A stretch of 64,000 nt of DNA from Anisakis pegreffii (GCA_035041965.1 JAPYMA010002796.1:1-64000); one strand, 5' to 3'. Shown: positions 12,541 to 25,822, counted from the first letter of the stretch. Made by a program: numbers and translations. The notes: generated from the letters alone by a model not told the origin.

Positions 12541-12795
12541 CCGCTAATCAATTCACAGAGGCTTACAAGCAAAGAATCGATAATTCAGAGGAGCCTGGAA
12601 CTGATTTTACAAGGATTCGTGGGACCATTCACAATTTCAGGATACCCGACCCAAGAATACCCCCGCAACATCGAATCTCCGCACATAATTGCCCGATGGA
12701 AACTGAAAACACGACATCAAAACATAAAGTTCGACATCACATTAATTCGTTCCGAGAGCCGACCGATGTTCAAAAAAAATCGCTCGTTTGAATAA
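12541..12795 (+). pseudogene. CUB-like open frame, orphan exon or remnant
   Basis: After a TAG that doubles as a possible acceptor, a frame stays open for 84 codons to TAA at 12,793-12,795 without an initiating Met at its start. Its middle reads GPFTISGYPTQEYPRNIES and then IIARWKLKTRHQNIKFDITL. That resembles the N-terminal half of a CUB domain (a Gly-Tyr-Pro ... Tyr-Pro-x-Asn segment, then a Trp strand and an x-Phe-Asp-Ile strand). The local GC content is higher than its surroundings. No partner exons were found, so it may be an isolated exon, a processed fragment or chance. An overlapping 89-codon frame (12,522-12,791) starts with ATG but shows no domain. Confidence 0.3.
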
Positions 12796-12865
12796 TGGCA
12801 AAAATTTTGCGGATTCGAAAAGTTTTTGGAAAGATGCAATCGAAAAGTGTCAAAAATCATTGACG

Positions 12866-12937
12866 CTGCGCGGAGTTGAACCTGCGAACCTTAGTGCGGT
12901 TGAACGGTTGTATATAACAACTGCACCATTGAGCATG
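12866..12937 (-). pseudogene. Degenerate tRNA-like sequence
   Basis: Read on the minus strand this has an A-box-like TGCTCAATGGTGCAGTTG and a B-box-like AGGTTCAACTCC at about tRNA spacing, with a short hairpin between them (GTTGT-TATAT-ACAAC). The T-stem pairs at only two of five positions and no seven-base-pair acceptor stem forms. It is either a decayed tRNA or a tRNA-derived SINE head. Confidence 0.3.
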
Positions 12938-13686
12938 ACTGTTGTTTTGAAAGCATTTTTCTCACCTGAGGTCTTTCGAAATGCCATAATTTTGTACTTT
13001 TCATTATCCACTCGTTGAACTGAATCGACTGGCCACGAAATGATTGAAAAATGAGCAAAAAATTCTTCCGCCAAAAATTTCACAAAAATCCTGACTATAC
13101 CCCTTACGATCTCAAAATCTGAATTTTCGATATGTCATATCTCAGCTCGGAATTAACATTTTGAGACGCTTCAAACGGCTTTGAGATGATCTCGGTCATC
13201 TGAGCAAGAATATGACTAGAAGTGCTCCAATTCGCCAACAAAAATCTGCGTTTCAGAACCCAGAAAACCGCAAAAATCGTCATTTCAGGATTTTTGGCCG
13301 ATGGAGTCATTTTTTGAAGATATCACAAATTTGCTATCAATCGAGCTGGAATGAAGCACTGAATGCAATGAAATGCAAATCAGCTCAATAGCTGTAGTCA
13401 TTCTTGTGTTCTGAACGCAAAATGTGGTATCATTCGAGTTTGACTGTTCTTTTGGATGATATCTTTGGATGACCTCATGTTTCACATGAACCCATAATTT
13501 TGCATCAGAATTATAATCAGTGAAACGGTCATTAATTGTATCGTTTCAATGGTTCAAATGCTCGTTTCGTGATGAGATGTGGATAGGAATGTAGTAGATG
13601 AATGAAAATTATTTCATTTTCGTGTTTCATCATTTAATATGCGATTGATTCTTTCAAATGTTTCAAAAATTGAAGCCTCTTGAACA

Positions 13687-13990
13687 GCACTGCCTGAACG
13701 ATTCGAACTGAGAGAATTTCGCGGAGTTGCTCTTGATGGTATTGATCATTTTGGTTGACGAATTAGTGAATTTGACCGTAATTGCAATGAGGAGAACTGT
13801 GCGAGTTCTCTTCAATGCTAAACAGAACTATGCAAGCTCTCTTCTGCATTGAAGAGTACTGTGCAAGCTCTCTTCTGCATTTAAGAGAAGTGTGCCTAAA
13901 CGATTCGAACTGAGAAAATTTTGCGGAATTGCTCTCGATGGTATCGATCATCTTGGTTGACGAATTAGTGAATTTGACCGTAATTGTCCG
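13687..13990. repeat. Satellite-tailed dispersed repeat, copy 1 (head-tail-head)
   Basis: A ~100-bp head starting CTGCCTGAACGATTCGAACT (13,687) is followed by ~105 bp of the satellite unit in inverted orientation relative to the 1-3 kb array. A second copy of the head follows (13,893-13,990). The same head and tail recur at 19,563-19,915. Confidence 0.85.
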
Positions 13991-14603
13991 TCGTAAGGTT
14001 GCAATTTTGAAATGATCATATATTGTTCTATCAAATTATTGCGTTTTCCTCAAACACTGCTAAGCAAATGAGCAATTTTGAACTAGAAAATCCATGAACT
14101 TCACAAAGGAAGTCCCATGAAAAGGTTGCTTTTCGACGAGTCATTGCGAATGAAATGGTATTTGCGAATGAAATGGTATTTGCGAATGAAACATAGCCAT
14201 CAGTGAACATTCTTGATGCATAGCTTTTCCTTATTTCATACTCGTCAAATTGAAACGCACCCGTGAGGGCATTTTGAGGTTGTTCTCAACGATCGATGAA
14301 GATCCAGTCTCTCCATTCAGCTTTCTTGAATCCATCTCACTTGTGCAAATAATTTGATTAGGCCGGAAAAAATCGATCATCGACAAGCTTTCAGTTTTAT
14401 TTAGAGGATATGCGTTTGTGAGCATTTAATGGATAGGATCGTCAACGGTGTATTTGTTCGGGTGATTCGATTAGTTTACATCCGATTCGGGCTGATTGAG
14501 TTTGTCAAAGAGGAGAACTCTTTTAGAGGTGCTGAAGAGATAATCCTCACTGAACATCGTCAAGTGCGGAAACTCGGGACAATAGCTGACTTAATGGCAA
14601 TAG

Positions 14604-14740
14604 AACTGATCATAATAATAATAGTAATATTGGAAACAATAATAATATTTATAGTAATATCAATAAGAATAATAACAATGATAGCAATAATAGTAATAAT
14701 AATAATATTATTAGTATGTTTAATAAGAATAATAATGGTG
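14604..14740. repeat. AAT/ATA trinucleotide-rich tract
   Basis: Imperfect (ATA)n/(AAT)n with interruptions. It creates a spurious hydrophobic open frame. Confidence 0.85.
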
Positions 14741-15118
14741 AGATCGTCAGCTATGACAAGTTAAAAATAGTAATTGCCGCTCCTCATGCTGATCAGGCAC
14801 TTTCAACAGTTGAAAATAGTATCAGATATAAGACAGGATATTTTTGTCTATTTCATTCGTAATGCTAACTGAATGGTGTTTACTGAGCTTGATGACGTCT
14901 TGAGGCATAATTTCTTCACATTCACATGCAGATGTGTGGATATTGCATGAATGAGCGATTTCATCTTGAATGAAAGAACTGAGAATTATTACGCAAATTT
15001 GTGCAGATGAAAAGAATGAAGCAAATCAGATGTCGTTTCCGGGATAATCAAATTGGTTATTGTGTTGAATTGATGTTACATAAAATCATAAACGTATCAC
15101 AGATGTGTCTCCGTTTGT

Positions 15119-15165
15119 CACATGCACACACACAAACACACACACATTCATACACACGCACAAGA
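15119..15165. repeat. CA-rich dinucleotide tract
   Basis: An imperfect (CA)n stretch with CATGCACACACACAAACACA-type composition. Confidence 0.85.
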
Positions 15166-16845
15166 CAGGATGATTAAAATGTTCGCGATTATTAGATATT
15201 ATTCAAGATTGAGTTAATGATCATGTGTGCACAATTTATTCTTCGCACTTTCACATACTGAATTCGATTCTCGTCAACGCTTTTCGCATATACAAAAGAA
15301 CAACACTCAGTTTTACTTTACTTTTCGTAATCACTTCACATGCATGTCGTTCTCCTGACTATAAACGGGGCTTTTAGGCAACGCGAGAAATGGAATTAGA
15401 AAAATCTGCAGACGAATTCGCGATAATCTGCAGACTTTTCAGCAATCGGAACAAGGCGATGCTCAAAAACAGTGATTGTCCTTAAGTGTATTTCATAAAA
15501 TTCAATAACCAAAACAAATTGTTGAATTATTCGGAGTTCTCCTCATCAGACGTTCAGTCGATGTTTTTTCCCTTCCATTAGGGAGTTCCTTGAGAGGATC
15601 TGCGCAGCTTAAGAAAAGCCATCCTGTATGAGACGGCTACTGTTGATATCTCAGTCTACGTTGTCTAGCTATTATGTGCACCTATCGCATTCATCCGCAC
15701 AGACTCACTCCAATGGCGCAACCAATTTGACACTCTTACATCATTTCTGCCTTATCTTTTCGAAGAAATGAATAACATTCAGTGCGGACGAAGTGGAGGA
15801 TCTCTGCTCTAAGACTGTGAAACCATTTCTGAGACAATCCCAAGTTAATTCAAAATTCGACGTTCAGCTCCTTCAGTTTCATTCAGAACACGTCTTCGAC
15901 TAAAAACTTTTATCAAATTTTGCTTGGATATCTCCCAACGATTGCACTAAGCAACTTTTTCTGCCGTAAGCTCATCTGCGCAGTCCTCTTCTTTATCGAA
16001 AGGTTTTTTCTCCGAATCAAACTCATCGTCAGCATTTGAAGGAATTAAACGTGCGCACTCAAATGTATTCAAACGTCATAACCTAGCCACACTCATTTCG
16101 ATTCGACCACCTCGTATATTTTCTTCGATAATCATTCCAAATACCACATACGGTTGGCTGATATCACCGTGGATGTCGACTAATTGTGTACTCATAAAAC
16201 TTTTATTCATTATTAAATTGTCTCAAAATGAATACATCTCATGCAATTATCATCGTTTCGGAATGAATGCATTCTATCGTGCTTTCCTATCGCGAATTGT
16301 TTTCATTCCGGTAGGCATGTATCTCCAATGAATGCCTCACTTCTCATTGCAGTACTCAAATGCGTTTTCTGAATCAAATTAGCTACCAATAAATCAACTC
16401 CTTTATATATCATCATTCATGTGAATCTAACCACAACATGTTTCAATCCTTCGATTGTCATACAAATCGTTTGTAACATCGTTTTCAGTATCATCATTAG
16501 CAACCGAAATAACAGAACAAGCGGCAATCGCATTAACAACATCACTAATGAAACGAATCTTATTCATCCTATAATTTACTTAAGTTCATCAAGATCTCCG
16601 CATTTATCAACAGAATGATTGATTATTTTTAAAAATCGCATTTATGACCCACTCATTTAAACTCATCGCAATTCAAATGGTAAGATTTCATTTCAGAAAC
16701 ACCGATCTCCTCATAGCAACGGTGAATGAAGAAATCAGTGAACAAATCTGTCACCTCGTATTGCTATCATTTTCTTTGAAGCGATTCATTGCTTCACAAC
16801 TGTTGCTTTGAAGAGGGCAATTATGCCTTGTGATATGATAACGAT

Positions 16846-16975
16846 GGTGATAATAATAACGATAGTAATACCGATAACGGTGCTATTAAGGATAATAACA
16901 ATAACAATAATAATAGCAGTAATAATAACAATAATAATAGCAGTAATAATAACAATAATAATAGCACAACAAACA
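16846..16975. repeat. AAT/AAC trinucleotide-rich tract with a 24-bp internal repeat
   Basis: AATAATAACAATAATAATAG-like units with the AGCAGTAATAATAAC phrase repeated. It gives Ile/Leu-rich artefactual frames on both strands. Confidence 0.85.
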
Positions 16976-17361
16976 ATCTGCCTAATAGTATTAGCAACTG
17001 TGGTTGATATTCCTCGCGATATGCTAGCAAAATGAATATGTTTTAAGAAGTGACATATCAGTAGTCTTAAAAGGCAATAGATGTGACTTCCGAATCACAT
17101 TTCACTTGGTATGAACATTCTGATTTCCTTTGAATGCAGATCTATTCAAACATTTACGCACCTTTTGGCAGCTTTTTGCTGATAGTGAATGCAAATTTTT
17201 TTCACAAATAAATTTCATGTATTCAAAATTTATTATACATTGTTTTTATTGAATATGTGGTATGTAAAACTGAGACGACTCCAATTTGATTTGATATTTG
17301 TTTATAAAATACTTCATTCTATGATTCCATTACTGTTATTGTTGTTAAATGGAATATAAAA

Positions 17362-17595
17362 ATGGAATCACTCTTTGAATACACGTACAGTCGCACAAGA
17401 GGTCACGCACATCGTTTAAAAGTTTCGTATTTAGCACATACCAACAAAGTATCCCAGTTCTTCGCACATCGCATCATAAGCACCTGGAATGCACTGCCTC
17501 AAGAAGCAGTAGAGGCCAGCATGCTAGCACGATTCAAAGCACACCTCACGGCACTATCTTATAATTTGACAAAAATTTCTCTGATTTGCAGCTGA
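17362..17595 (+). mobile_element. 3' fragment of a non-LTR retrotransposon reverse transcriptase
   Basis: The translated frame contains TRGHAHRLKVSYLAHTNK, then FFAHRIISTWNALPQEAVEA and MLARFKAHL. This is the conserved C-terminal tail of LINE reverse transcriptases of the CR1/jockey type, a pattern like RGH..KL......FF..R....WN.LP..VV.A.....FK..L. No catalytic reverse-transcriptase motifs lie upstream, so the copy is 5'-truncated, as is usual for these elements. The frame ends at 17,595. Inactive. Confidence 0.7.
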
Positions 17596-17929
17596 AGTTC
17601 CACATATCATTCACACAGTTTCAATACCTGAATATTCTTGTCACACATGGCCCTTAACGGCATTATAATTTTTTGTCATTATTATCTTTATAATTTTTTT
17701 GTTATTATCATTATTAATTTGTTATTACTGTTTGCTTATTCAAACTACTCGCATGATGTCAGTGCGCTCCGCCTTTCGATCTGTATTATTGCTTGTACAT
17801 ATTTCTTACTCGGCAATAAACCATGTATGGATCATTTATGATTTCAGATGGATTGAATTCATTCATTTGGAATTATTCATATTTGAAATATAGGATTTAT
17901 GCATGCATTTGAAATATTTAATATATCTG

Positions 17930-18085
17930 ACATAACTTGAAGTGCTCCCTACTCTATCATCGTCATCGCAGCTTTGTTCGATTAGAGTTTGACAGGCAGC
18001 ATCTCGCAAGATCTCCGCCCAAGTTTTTCCATCATAAGCCCTACTTTCCCATCTTCTAGCTAGTTTCGTGACCAATCTATCCTAC
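17930..18085 (-). mobile_element. Probable RTE-type LINE 3' fragment
   Basis: The minus frame reads VTKLARRWESRAYDGKTWAE followed by ILRDAACQTL. This matches the layout of the C-terminal end of RTE-clade LINE polyproteins (D...VA...W.R.A.D...W......A). Only ~45 codons are recognisable and the upstream frame is broken. It is independent of the plus-strand LINE fragment 350 bp away. The motif match is short, hence moderate confidence. Confidence 0.45.
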
Positions 18086-19562
18086 TCAAATTCTCGATGA
18101 CCTTTCTAGCTGCTTCTTAAATTCTCTGGAACTTTGGTATACCGCTTGCGATATCCTATGCACGATATCAAGCATCTATATTTAGCGATTATCACGTGGG
18201 ATTTTTCAATTCACTTCTTCAGTTTCTTTCTTCGTGTACGAATGACTCAGTGACTCAAATGGCTCTTGGGATATTGTCGTATTGCGTGATGCATTCTCCA
18301 ACTACTGAACACGCTCACCACAATCAGCAAAGTGTTTATTCAACGTCTCTTTTTCATAACTTTTCAACGAAAACAAATCCATTCAGATGCTCTCACATAT
18401 CCAATATCTTTATATTTGATGGTTCCTATTGTCATTAAACTCATAAACATCCACGTGAACGTAAACATAAGCCAATAAATGTTCACATAATAAAGAAAGA
18501 ATTGAGTAAATAACTGACGAGTAAGAATGCGTTCTTCAGTATGTTCATACGATCATTAGTTTTGATGTGATGTGTCGTATTTGTTCATTGAATTGCTTGC
18601 TTGTTTACCTTTCATACATGCAATGTGATAATTCAATATTTCGAGGCCTTAAGGAATGTTTCTGAATTGGATTATCCATATGTAAAGATGAATGAACGAC
18701 TTACTGACAACGATTGAATTGAGTCATCTATTTCCGGAGCAGTAGTCTAGCGTGCTAACAAACTTTTTTACTCCCGAAATAAAATGTCAGATAATTCTTA
18801 AATGAAATTCCCTAATGAAATCACAAATTCAGGTTCAAAGTCTCTTATGAGATCGTTTTTATGGAGTGGCATTTAAAAATGAGAAACGCACAAAACTGAC
18901 GTTTAAATTTACTTTCGTTTAAATTTCTTTCATGTGTTCATCAAGTGTTTCTTTTGTAAAAATTTCAAATTTATAGAGCAAGAAAGGAAGTTTGTTAAAT
19001 TATACCATGTTTGCGTTTGTAGAACAAATTTTACAAATTTCCATTCATTTCAACGTTCTACTGCAATAACACTCACGAGGAATGGTCACGTTATTACCCC
19101 AGCCTTTCGGGATGAGACATATATCATATTGAAACGATAAGTGCCCAGAACTGGAATCTAATAATCAAGGAGTACGATCCATTCATTCAAAACATTCCAT
19201 TCAAATCATATATAGTAACGGAATGGTGTTAACTTGAACTATCATAAACTGACCGGAACACCAAGCTCCAATTAAGCACTTCTATATTTGTTCGTTCTCT
19301 ATTGCTGTGAATGTTCGCTGGGCAGAGAAAACTCGAAACCAGCCCAAAATTTGAAGCCATGGACAATATCCGTCGAAAATGTTAGAAGGTGAATGCGGAG
19401 TAAATCTACTGTAGATACTGGTTGGGCAGTCTAAAAGATTTGCGAGGGTTGTGGAGAGATATCGACTAATTGGATAAATGTGGCACTGAGATCTTCACGG
19501 TACAAGCTTAATTTGAGTTCGAATTCTTCGTTTTCTTTAATCAAGCGAACGAAACCATTTGT
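18086..19562. other. No gene seen
   Basis: AT-rich, with short frames lacking domains. Nothing assignable. Confidence 0.4.
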
Positions 19563-19915
19563 GGCACTGCCTGAACGATTCGAACTGAGAGACTTTCGCG
19601 GAATTGCTCTTGTTGGTATTGATCATTTTGGTTGACGAATTAGGGAATTTGACCGTAATTGCATTGAAGAGTACTGTGCGAGTTCTCTTCGATGCTAAAC
19701 AGAACTATGCAAGCTCTCTTCTGCATTGAAGAGAACTGTGCAAGTTCTCTTCTGCATGCTGAATGAGAACTATGCAAGCTCTCTTCTGCATTGAAGAGAA
19801 CTGTGCGAGTTCTATTCAATGCTAGTGAGAACTATGCAAGCTCTCTTCTGCATTGAAGAGAACTATGCTAGTTCTGTTTTACGTTGAAGAGTACTGCGCG
19901 AGTTCTGTTCAATGT
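19563..19915. repeat. Satellite-tailed dispersed repeat, copy 2
   Basis: The same ~100-bp head as at 13,687 (19,563-19,665, few differences) is followed by ~250 bp of satellite units in the same orientation as the 13.8-kb copy. Its tail is longer than in copy 1, so the tail length varies. Confidence 0.85.
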
Positions 19916-22239
19916 TGGCTGCTGCCATTCGGCATCCCTTCTCTCAACGGTCTCTTCTTCGAGTCTTAACGAGTGCATGCACTTGTCATCTAATTGTAAG
20001 CTAAACTGTGTCTTACATTTTGAGAGTTGTTCTTCACCTGAACGACTCAAAAAAAAAACTAATTTAGATGCGTTCCGAAGTTCATCCTAGTGCGTGGTCT
20101 TGTCAGGACCGAGACCGATAGAAGACCGATATTTACGCTAACGTCTACATTGCGCTAGTTGAATGCTACTAAACTGGTCGCAATATGAAACCACTATAGG
20201 CACTGGGGTATAATCGAATATGGTTTGAAACTATAATCTGATTGCAGATAACGAATACTATCAGATTGAGTTCTGCCGATATCAGCACCGTTTCGACGTC
20301 CTATTGAAACTACAGTCAGTAAAACGGTAACTGCACAAATCTGTAATCTCATAATGAAACAATACAATTAATTCATTCGAAATGTTCCATTTGAATCATA
20401 TTTATCGCATATCGTTTCATATGTATCTTAAATGCAAATCATACAGTGTGGTAGATTCGATTTAGTTTGCTATAGGCACAAGAAATTCTTTCTTTGCTGG
20501 CAATTGCTAATGAATCACGTTAGTGATGAAAGCACAACGGAGACGGAGACGGTAGACTATAATTAGCATCTCAGTGTTCATATGCGTTCCATTGGCTCCT
20601 GAATCACACCGGGGCCGTTGAATTATGACGATTCGGATGTGTGACGCTCATTCGAGACAATTCACACTTGATGACCAGACTGAATCGATTCTGTTGCGTA
20701 AATTTTCGTGAATGCTGAGTTGCCCAATCAAATGAATGCAGTCTTCTTCCTGAATTCATTAGGCAACCATGAAATTGAAATATTCTTTGAACGACTCAAA
20801 AAAGACATGAAATTTCGGCTCAAATCATCCAGTCGCTATTTTTGGCGATGTGAATTAATCAACGGAAAAACAGCTATTAAGTGTTGGATCATGATATTAG
20901 ACAGTGTCTGGCGCAAACGTTTTAATTCCGTATTCGCTATGTTGGTTGAGAGTGAAAAGGTTGCACTTTAGAGCACCTCCTTAATTATAATTTTTGTGCG
21001 ATGTTCGAAATGAGAGCCGAATAAATTAGTCGATGGTTTCAATAACTGAAATAGCAGTGCATTTAATATCGTAGGAATTTTTTTTGAGTTAATACTCACG
21101 TAAAAATACGAATACGAATCCAATGCGCAAACATTGAAAATGACTATCGATCGTAGCGAATGACAAAAAATTTGATCCAAAAAACGAAATGAAATGACAA
21201 AAATTTGAGTCTCAACAGATGAGACATTAACATTTGCTAATGTACTCAAAGTGCATTGGTGAATTAATTATTATAGTTCATTCATTTTGCACTGAAAAAT
21301 GTATGAATCTATCATCTTTGTGGTAATTTTAAAGATGCTAATCACTAGAATTGCTTTCAAAGAACTTTCAAATTCTTGATATACACTCACGACGACACGT
21401 GATCTAATTGAAATGTTCATTTCCACGTCGTTTGTGATTCCAAACATCAAAAGCTGCGTATGGGTAGTTTGTGTGAAAGTGTGTGGAAAGGAGAAAATGG
21501 TGATAATTTAGGCTGATCGATACCGAACTTGGTTGAATGTCATTTAGATGGGCTACAGCAATGGCATCACCCAAAAAAAATGCAAAATGCATTTTTTGAT
21601 TGAAATTGATCAGTTGAAAAATTGCAATTGTAGAATTCACATGGGATTTGCATGAATTGACGGATTTCAGCAATTGCAGCATTCACATTCCACTCTTATC
21701 CGCTAGCAGCGCATAGCAATAGGTCATAAAATGGAAACAATACCACAATGCAATCCGAAACAATTGACGGAATTTGACGAATTTCATTCGCATAAGATTT
21801 TTGGTGTTTGAGTGGTGCGAGAAAAATTGTTGAATGAATTGTTCTGAAGTTCGATGCTGCGAAAAAGATTCTGAAGTTTCGAAATTTTGAAATTTCATTT
21901 TACGATTGCATCCAAGTAATAAATCTTCTTGACTGTCTGGAATGAATGCAAAAAGAGTTTTGAGTGAAACGAACTAAATGGGATCATACCATGAGAAGCA
22001 AAAACATGTTCCAGACTGATGTGTCTAGTGTCCTTCAGCTATTCCACACTGACTTCCCAAAAGGCCTAAATTCTTGATGAATTAAGAATGGTTTAAGTTC
22101 ACCCGACTTTGACATTCAAGTCATTCACCAGCATCCTCTTAAACAAAACAGATGAATTTCCGAATTTCCAACGATGAATACCCTTTTTCACAGGTAAATC
22201 TCGCAAATCAACCTTGTTACGGGTCATACAGTCCTTCAG

Positions 22240-22274
22240 GAGCCTCTCATTCTCTTTAATGGAATGAGAGGCTC
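22240..22274. other. Perfect 13-bp hairpin with 9-nt loop
   Basis: GAGCCTCTCATTC and its exact reverse complement GAATGAGAGGCTC are separated by 9 nt. Allowing one mismatch extends the arms to about 17 bp. It is not in a gene. Confidence 0.9.
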
Positions 22275-25200
22275 TTGATTTCTCAGCCCCTTCTCAGCCA
22301 GTGGAAAATCTCAAAACCGTTATTTCCTTGAAGTGTACAATCAAATTCTCATATTTCCCATGGAGTTCGCAAACAGCGTTCATCCTTCCGTAAAGACTAT
22401 TTCAGTGGATTTTTCAATAGTGTCTACAGATTCGTTGTCGATCGAAAACAATCGTGTGGTTTGAATATGACCATATAAATAAGAGCACTACAATTAGATG
22501 ATACCAAACTTCATCACATTATCTTCAGATCATTCGACGTGTAATCACAATGGGTAGATCGCAAAGCTGATCGCGTTCCAGCCCGAGTTAAGCTCACAAT
22601 CAGGTTTAGATCAGACTCAGATCTGTTCTCAGGTCCTCAATTTTGAGAGCATCTACATGCAGGATTCGAGCTTGCCTCAAAAGATATACACCAATTAACA
22701 TTTAGCCATGAAATTGGGTGCAACATAAATTTGTGAATACATATCCAAAAACTGGATATGCATCTGAATCAGTTTGCAACTGACAGCTAAGCAGTCCTAT
22801 CTCACGTACTCGAGACAAATTCCATCCTCGAAACAATATGTTGTGCGCTTTACCAGCATTCTCCCAAAGTGTCAATCATTTGGTTTTCAAATGAAAAATT
22901 TCTTCTCACCTAAGGGATTATTCTTCATTATTCTCTTCTCGTCATTTGTGGTTGTTGTGCGCAAACGAGTATGCACAATCATATTCATGACTACATTTTT
23001 GTGCGATTCGTGACGTGCGTTGTTATTCGAAAAGGATACAAGTACAACATTCATAATGACAAGAAATTATTCACCTCATCTCCTAAGCTATTAATTAATC
23101 CACTAAATGGTGCCATTCATAATGAACGTTCAATTGAAAAGGCTACAATTTAGATAATCTATCACATTTCTGTGAGCATTATATCAAACTTCCTCATTCA
23201 ATGTTCAGTAACGTTCTGAAATAAACACGATTTAAGAGCTGATGATCAGTGAACATAAGGCGTTTTCGCATATCCGGTCATCAGGGTAGGCTATGTTGAT
23301 GTGATAGTATAATGGTGGCAGCGATAAGTGCAGAGATCCGGCAATAAGTAGAGTAACGACTATGTCATACGTCATAAATGAAGTGAGTAATTTAAAAACT
23401 AAAGTATTGAATTTCACTTGGAAACTCTTTTAAACTGCTATCGTTGAATGTAGTAAGAATAACTGAGCGAGTATATTATCAAAACATTTTAAAAATGAAC
23501 ACATAAATTGTTAGTAGTTGGTAAACTGCTCATCCATCAAATTTTGCTGCTCGTGTATGTTTCCACACACCAAGAATATCTTAACATTCTTCTTTGCTTA
23601 TTCAATCCACTCGGATTGTATTCGATTGAGTTGATCGCATCATACAATTATCCACTTTCATTCATCTTTTATCCTCGGTCAGTCACATTTACACTCAGGT
23701 ATCCGAGCTAATCCATGTTTTTTCGCGCTTCTTCCACTCTCTTGCAATCATCCACCATTATTAATTCAAACTTGAGCAAGCGAAACGAATGCAAAATGCA
23801 CAGCAAACATCATCACTGAAGTGGAATTGAGCTCATTGAAGACATTATTGTGAGCCGTAATGGTTTATGGAATTATCGATGGTTTTAAGTCAACATACAC
23901 ATCTATCTTCGTAATTTGTCATAATATTACATCCCTTAGGGAGAGTTTTTTGAAAAGCAATTTTTGAATTATACATGATCGAATGATTCCAATAGGCATA
24001 AATTAGTGGCAATCAATGGGAATGCTCATAAAATTCGTTCAGTGAGAAAATTCACATATGAACAGTGAGAAAGTAATTCTTTCGGTGGTTTTTGTTTTAA
24101 GTTGGGTGGAAATTAGTTTTGGAAGATTGCTTCTTTCTGCTGAGTTGATACAAAAGGTGTCTGGTTTGGAAAGCCACTTGATGACTTGATAATTCTCTCA
24201 GAAACTTTCAGTCTCATTTGAATCTTCGGATTACTAATTGATAATAATTCCAAATGAATAGATATTGAAAGGATTACTCAGTCAATAGCGAGTGATCAAA
24301 ACTTATTGACGATGACCAGATTTTTATAGAGGTAATTCGTTTGTCCATCGTGGCTCAAAACGCATTGAATTCAATGGAACAATGCGGCAATTGAAAGCTC
24401 TTACGATTAATAAAAATCTTTGATGTTGCTTGAATCGTCAAAAAACACAAGATCTATCTCAATGCAATAAACATTCACAGGAAATGGAATTGACATTTTT
24501 TTTCAAAAGACCAAACATCGGCCTTATCAAAGTCTCATAGGTAACAAACTCTCACATAAGAATTGTTTCATTGTGTCAGCATCGAAACAACAATAAAAGA
24601 GTCTGTTTTTGCTGGCTGGCATTTTCGCACGAAATGAGCTATAAAAGCGAATGAAATGGATCAGAAATGCTATGAAACGAATCCAGAGTGTCATAAAGTC
24701 ATCATTGGTTGAGTTTCATTTGGGTGGATTGGCTGATTTTGGATTTGTTATTGTCGCTCGCTGATGAACAGCAAAAACAGCTGCTGCAGAACAATCGAGT
24801 TCAGCTGATCTTCTAAAGTACCTAGGTAATAAACATACTTGCATAGTTACTATAGTAATTTGAATCCCATTGCTGTTTTATTCAAAAGAAGGTTTTATTC
24901 AAAAAAAAGTTTCATTCATGTAAATTTCTTCTTGAAATCCATGCCACTCACTCGGTATCACACACGTCACCGTTGAAATCCACTTCAAACTTTAGCTAAA
25001 GCCACCTCTTCTGATCCCAACTCCGTCTAATTGCATTATCATCATGATGCTCATCCATCCATCGCAATCGTCATCCTCGTCTGCGTCTTCGTCAGTTTTG
25101 CTTATCGTTTTCAACCAAAAACACCGGCAGACCGCCAGACATGGTCAATTTTCAGCGTTTTTCATGTATTTTATTATTTTTGATTTATTATCCTCAAAGG

Positions 25201-25529
25201 GCCAAACATTTATCTATTACTGCATTCGTTCATCCAATGCAAACTTAAATTAAAACCAGTCGTGTTCATAAGCTCATCACTACTATCCTAAAATAGATTC
25301 AATAACGCAACAAATCCTTTGGGACGCCCACAATCTTCAAACCGAAAAATTTAATATTCTTTAAGCAAATATCCTACTCAGTGCACACGAACACAGATTT
25401 GTGAACGCAGGCAGTTTTGTGCTCGAATTATTATTATTAGTTTTAGAATCGCCCTAAGCGAATTTAGTACTTTTATCATGACAAGGTTCGTCTTATCGTT
25501 ATGTTCATAAATTTCATTACATATGAAAT

Positions 25530-25768
25530 CATTACTGCGAATGTTAGTATTGTTGCGAGTTGTGTTACTATTATTATCAGTTGTGTTACTGCTATCATTA
25601 TTAGTATCATTACTACTCTTGGTATTATATATTATTATTATTATTATTATTATTATTACTTATTATCATTATTATTATTATTATTATTATTACTTATTAT
25701 TATTACTATTATTACTTATTATTATCATTATTATAGGTGTTGTTATCGGTATTATTATTAGTATGTTA

Positions 25769-25808
<40 letters not shown>

Positions 25809-25822
25809 TGGTGCTATTATGA
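25530..25822. repeat. TAT/ATT trinucleotide microsatellite block
   Basis: About 290 bp of imperfect (ATT)n/(TAT)n with TACT and GTT interruptions, ending ~290 bp upstream of the GPCR start. The Tyr-, Ile- and Leu-run frames here are artefacts. Confidence 0.95.

Larger units (their letters stand above)
13991..17361. other. Gene-poor AT-rich stretch with microsatellites
   Basis: It contains a short 19-bp tandem duplication near 14,149-14,190, ATA-rich tracts at about 14,604-14,740 and 16,846-16,975, and a CA-rich tract at about 15,119-15,165. A minus frame at 14,231-14,425 has balanced codon use and a polar Ser/Asn-rich sequence but no acceptor, partner exon or domain that I can identify. Long plus frames at 14,429-14,764 and 16,808-17,035 are mostly Ile-runs from the microsatellites. 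Confidence 0.45.

Noticed and set aside
16808..17035. Ile- and Leu-rich frames on both strands
   Set aside because: Microsatellite artefacts.
19236..19460. Fragments resembling 5S rRNA
   Set aside because: Only short similar words in wrong spacing; no 5S fold.
25501..25822. Long Tyr/Ile/Leu-rich frames
   Set aside because: Arise from the ATT microsatellite.
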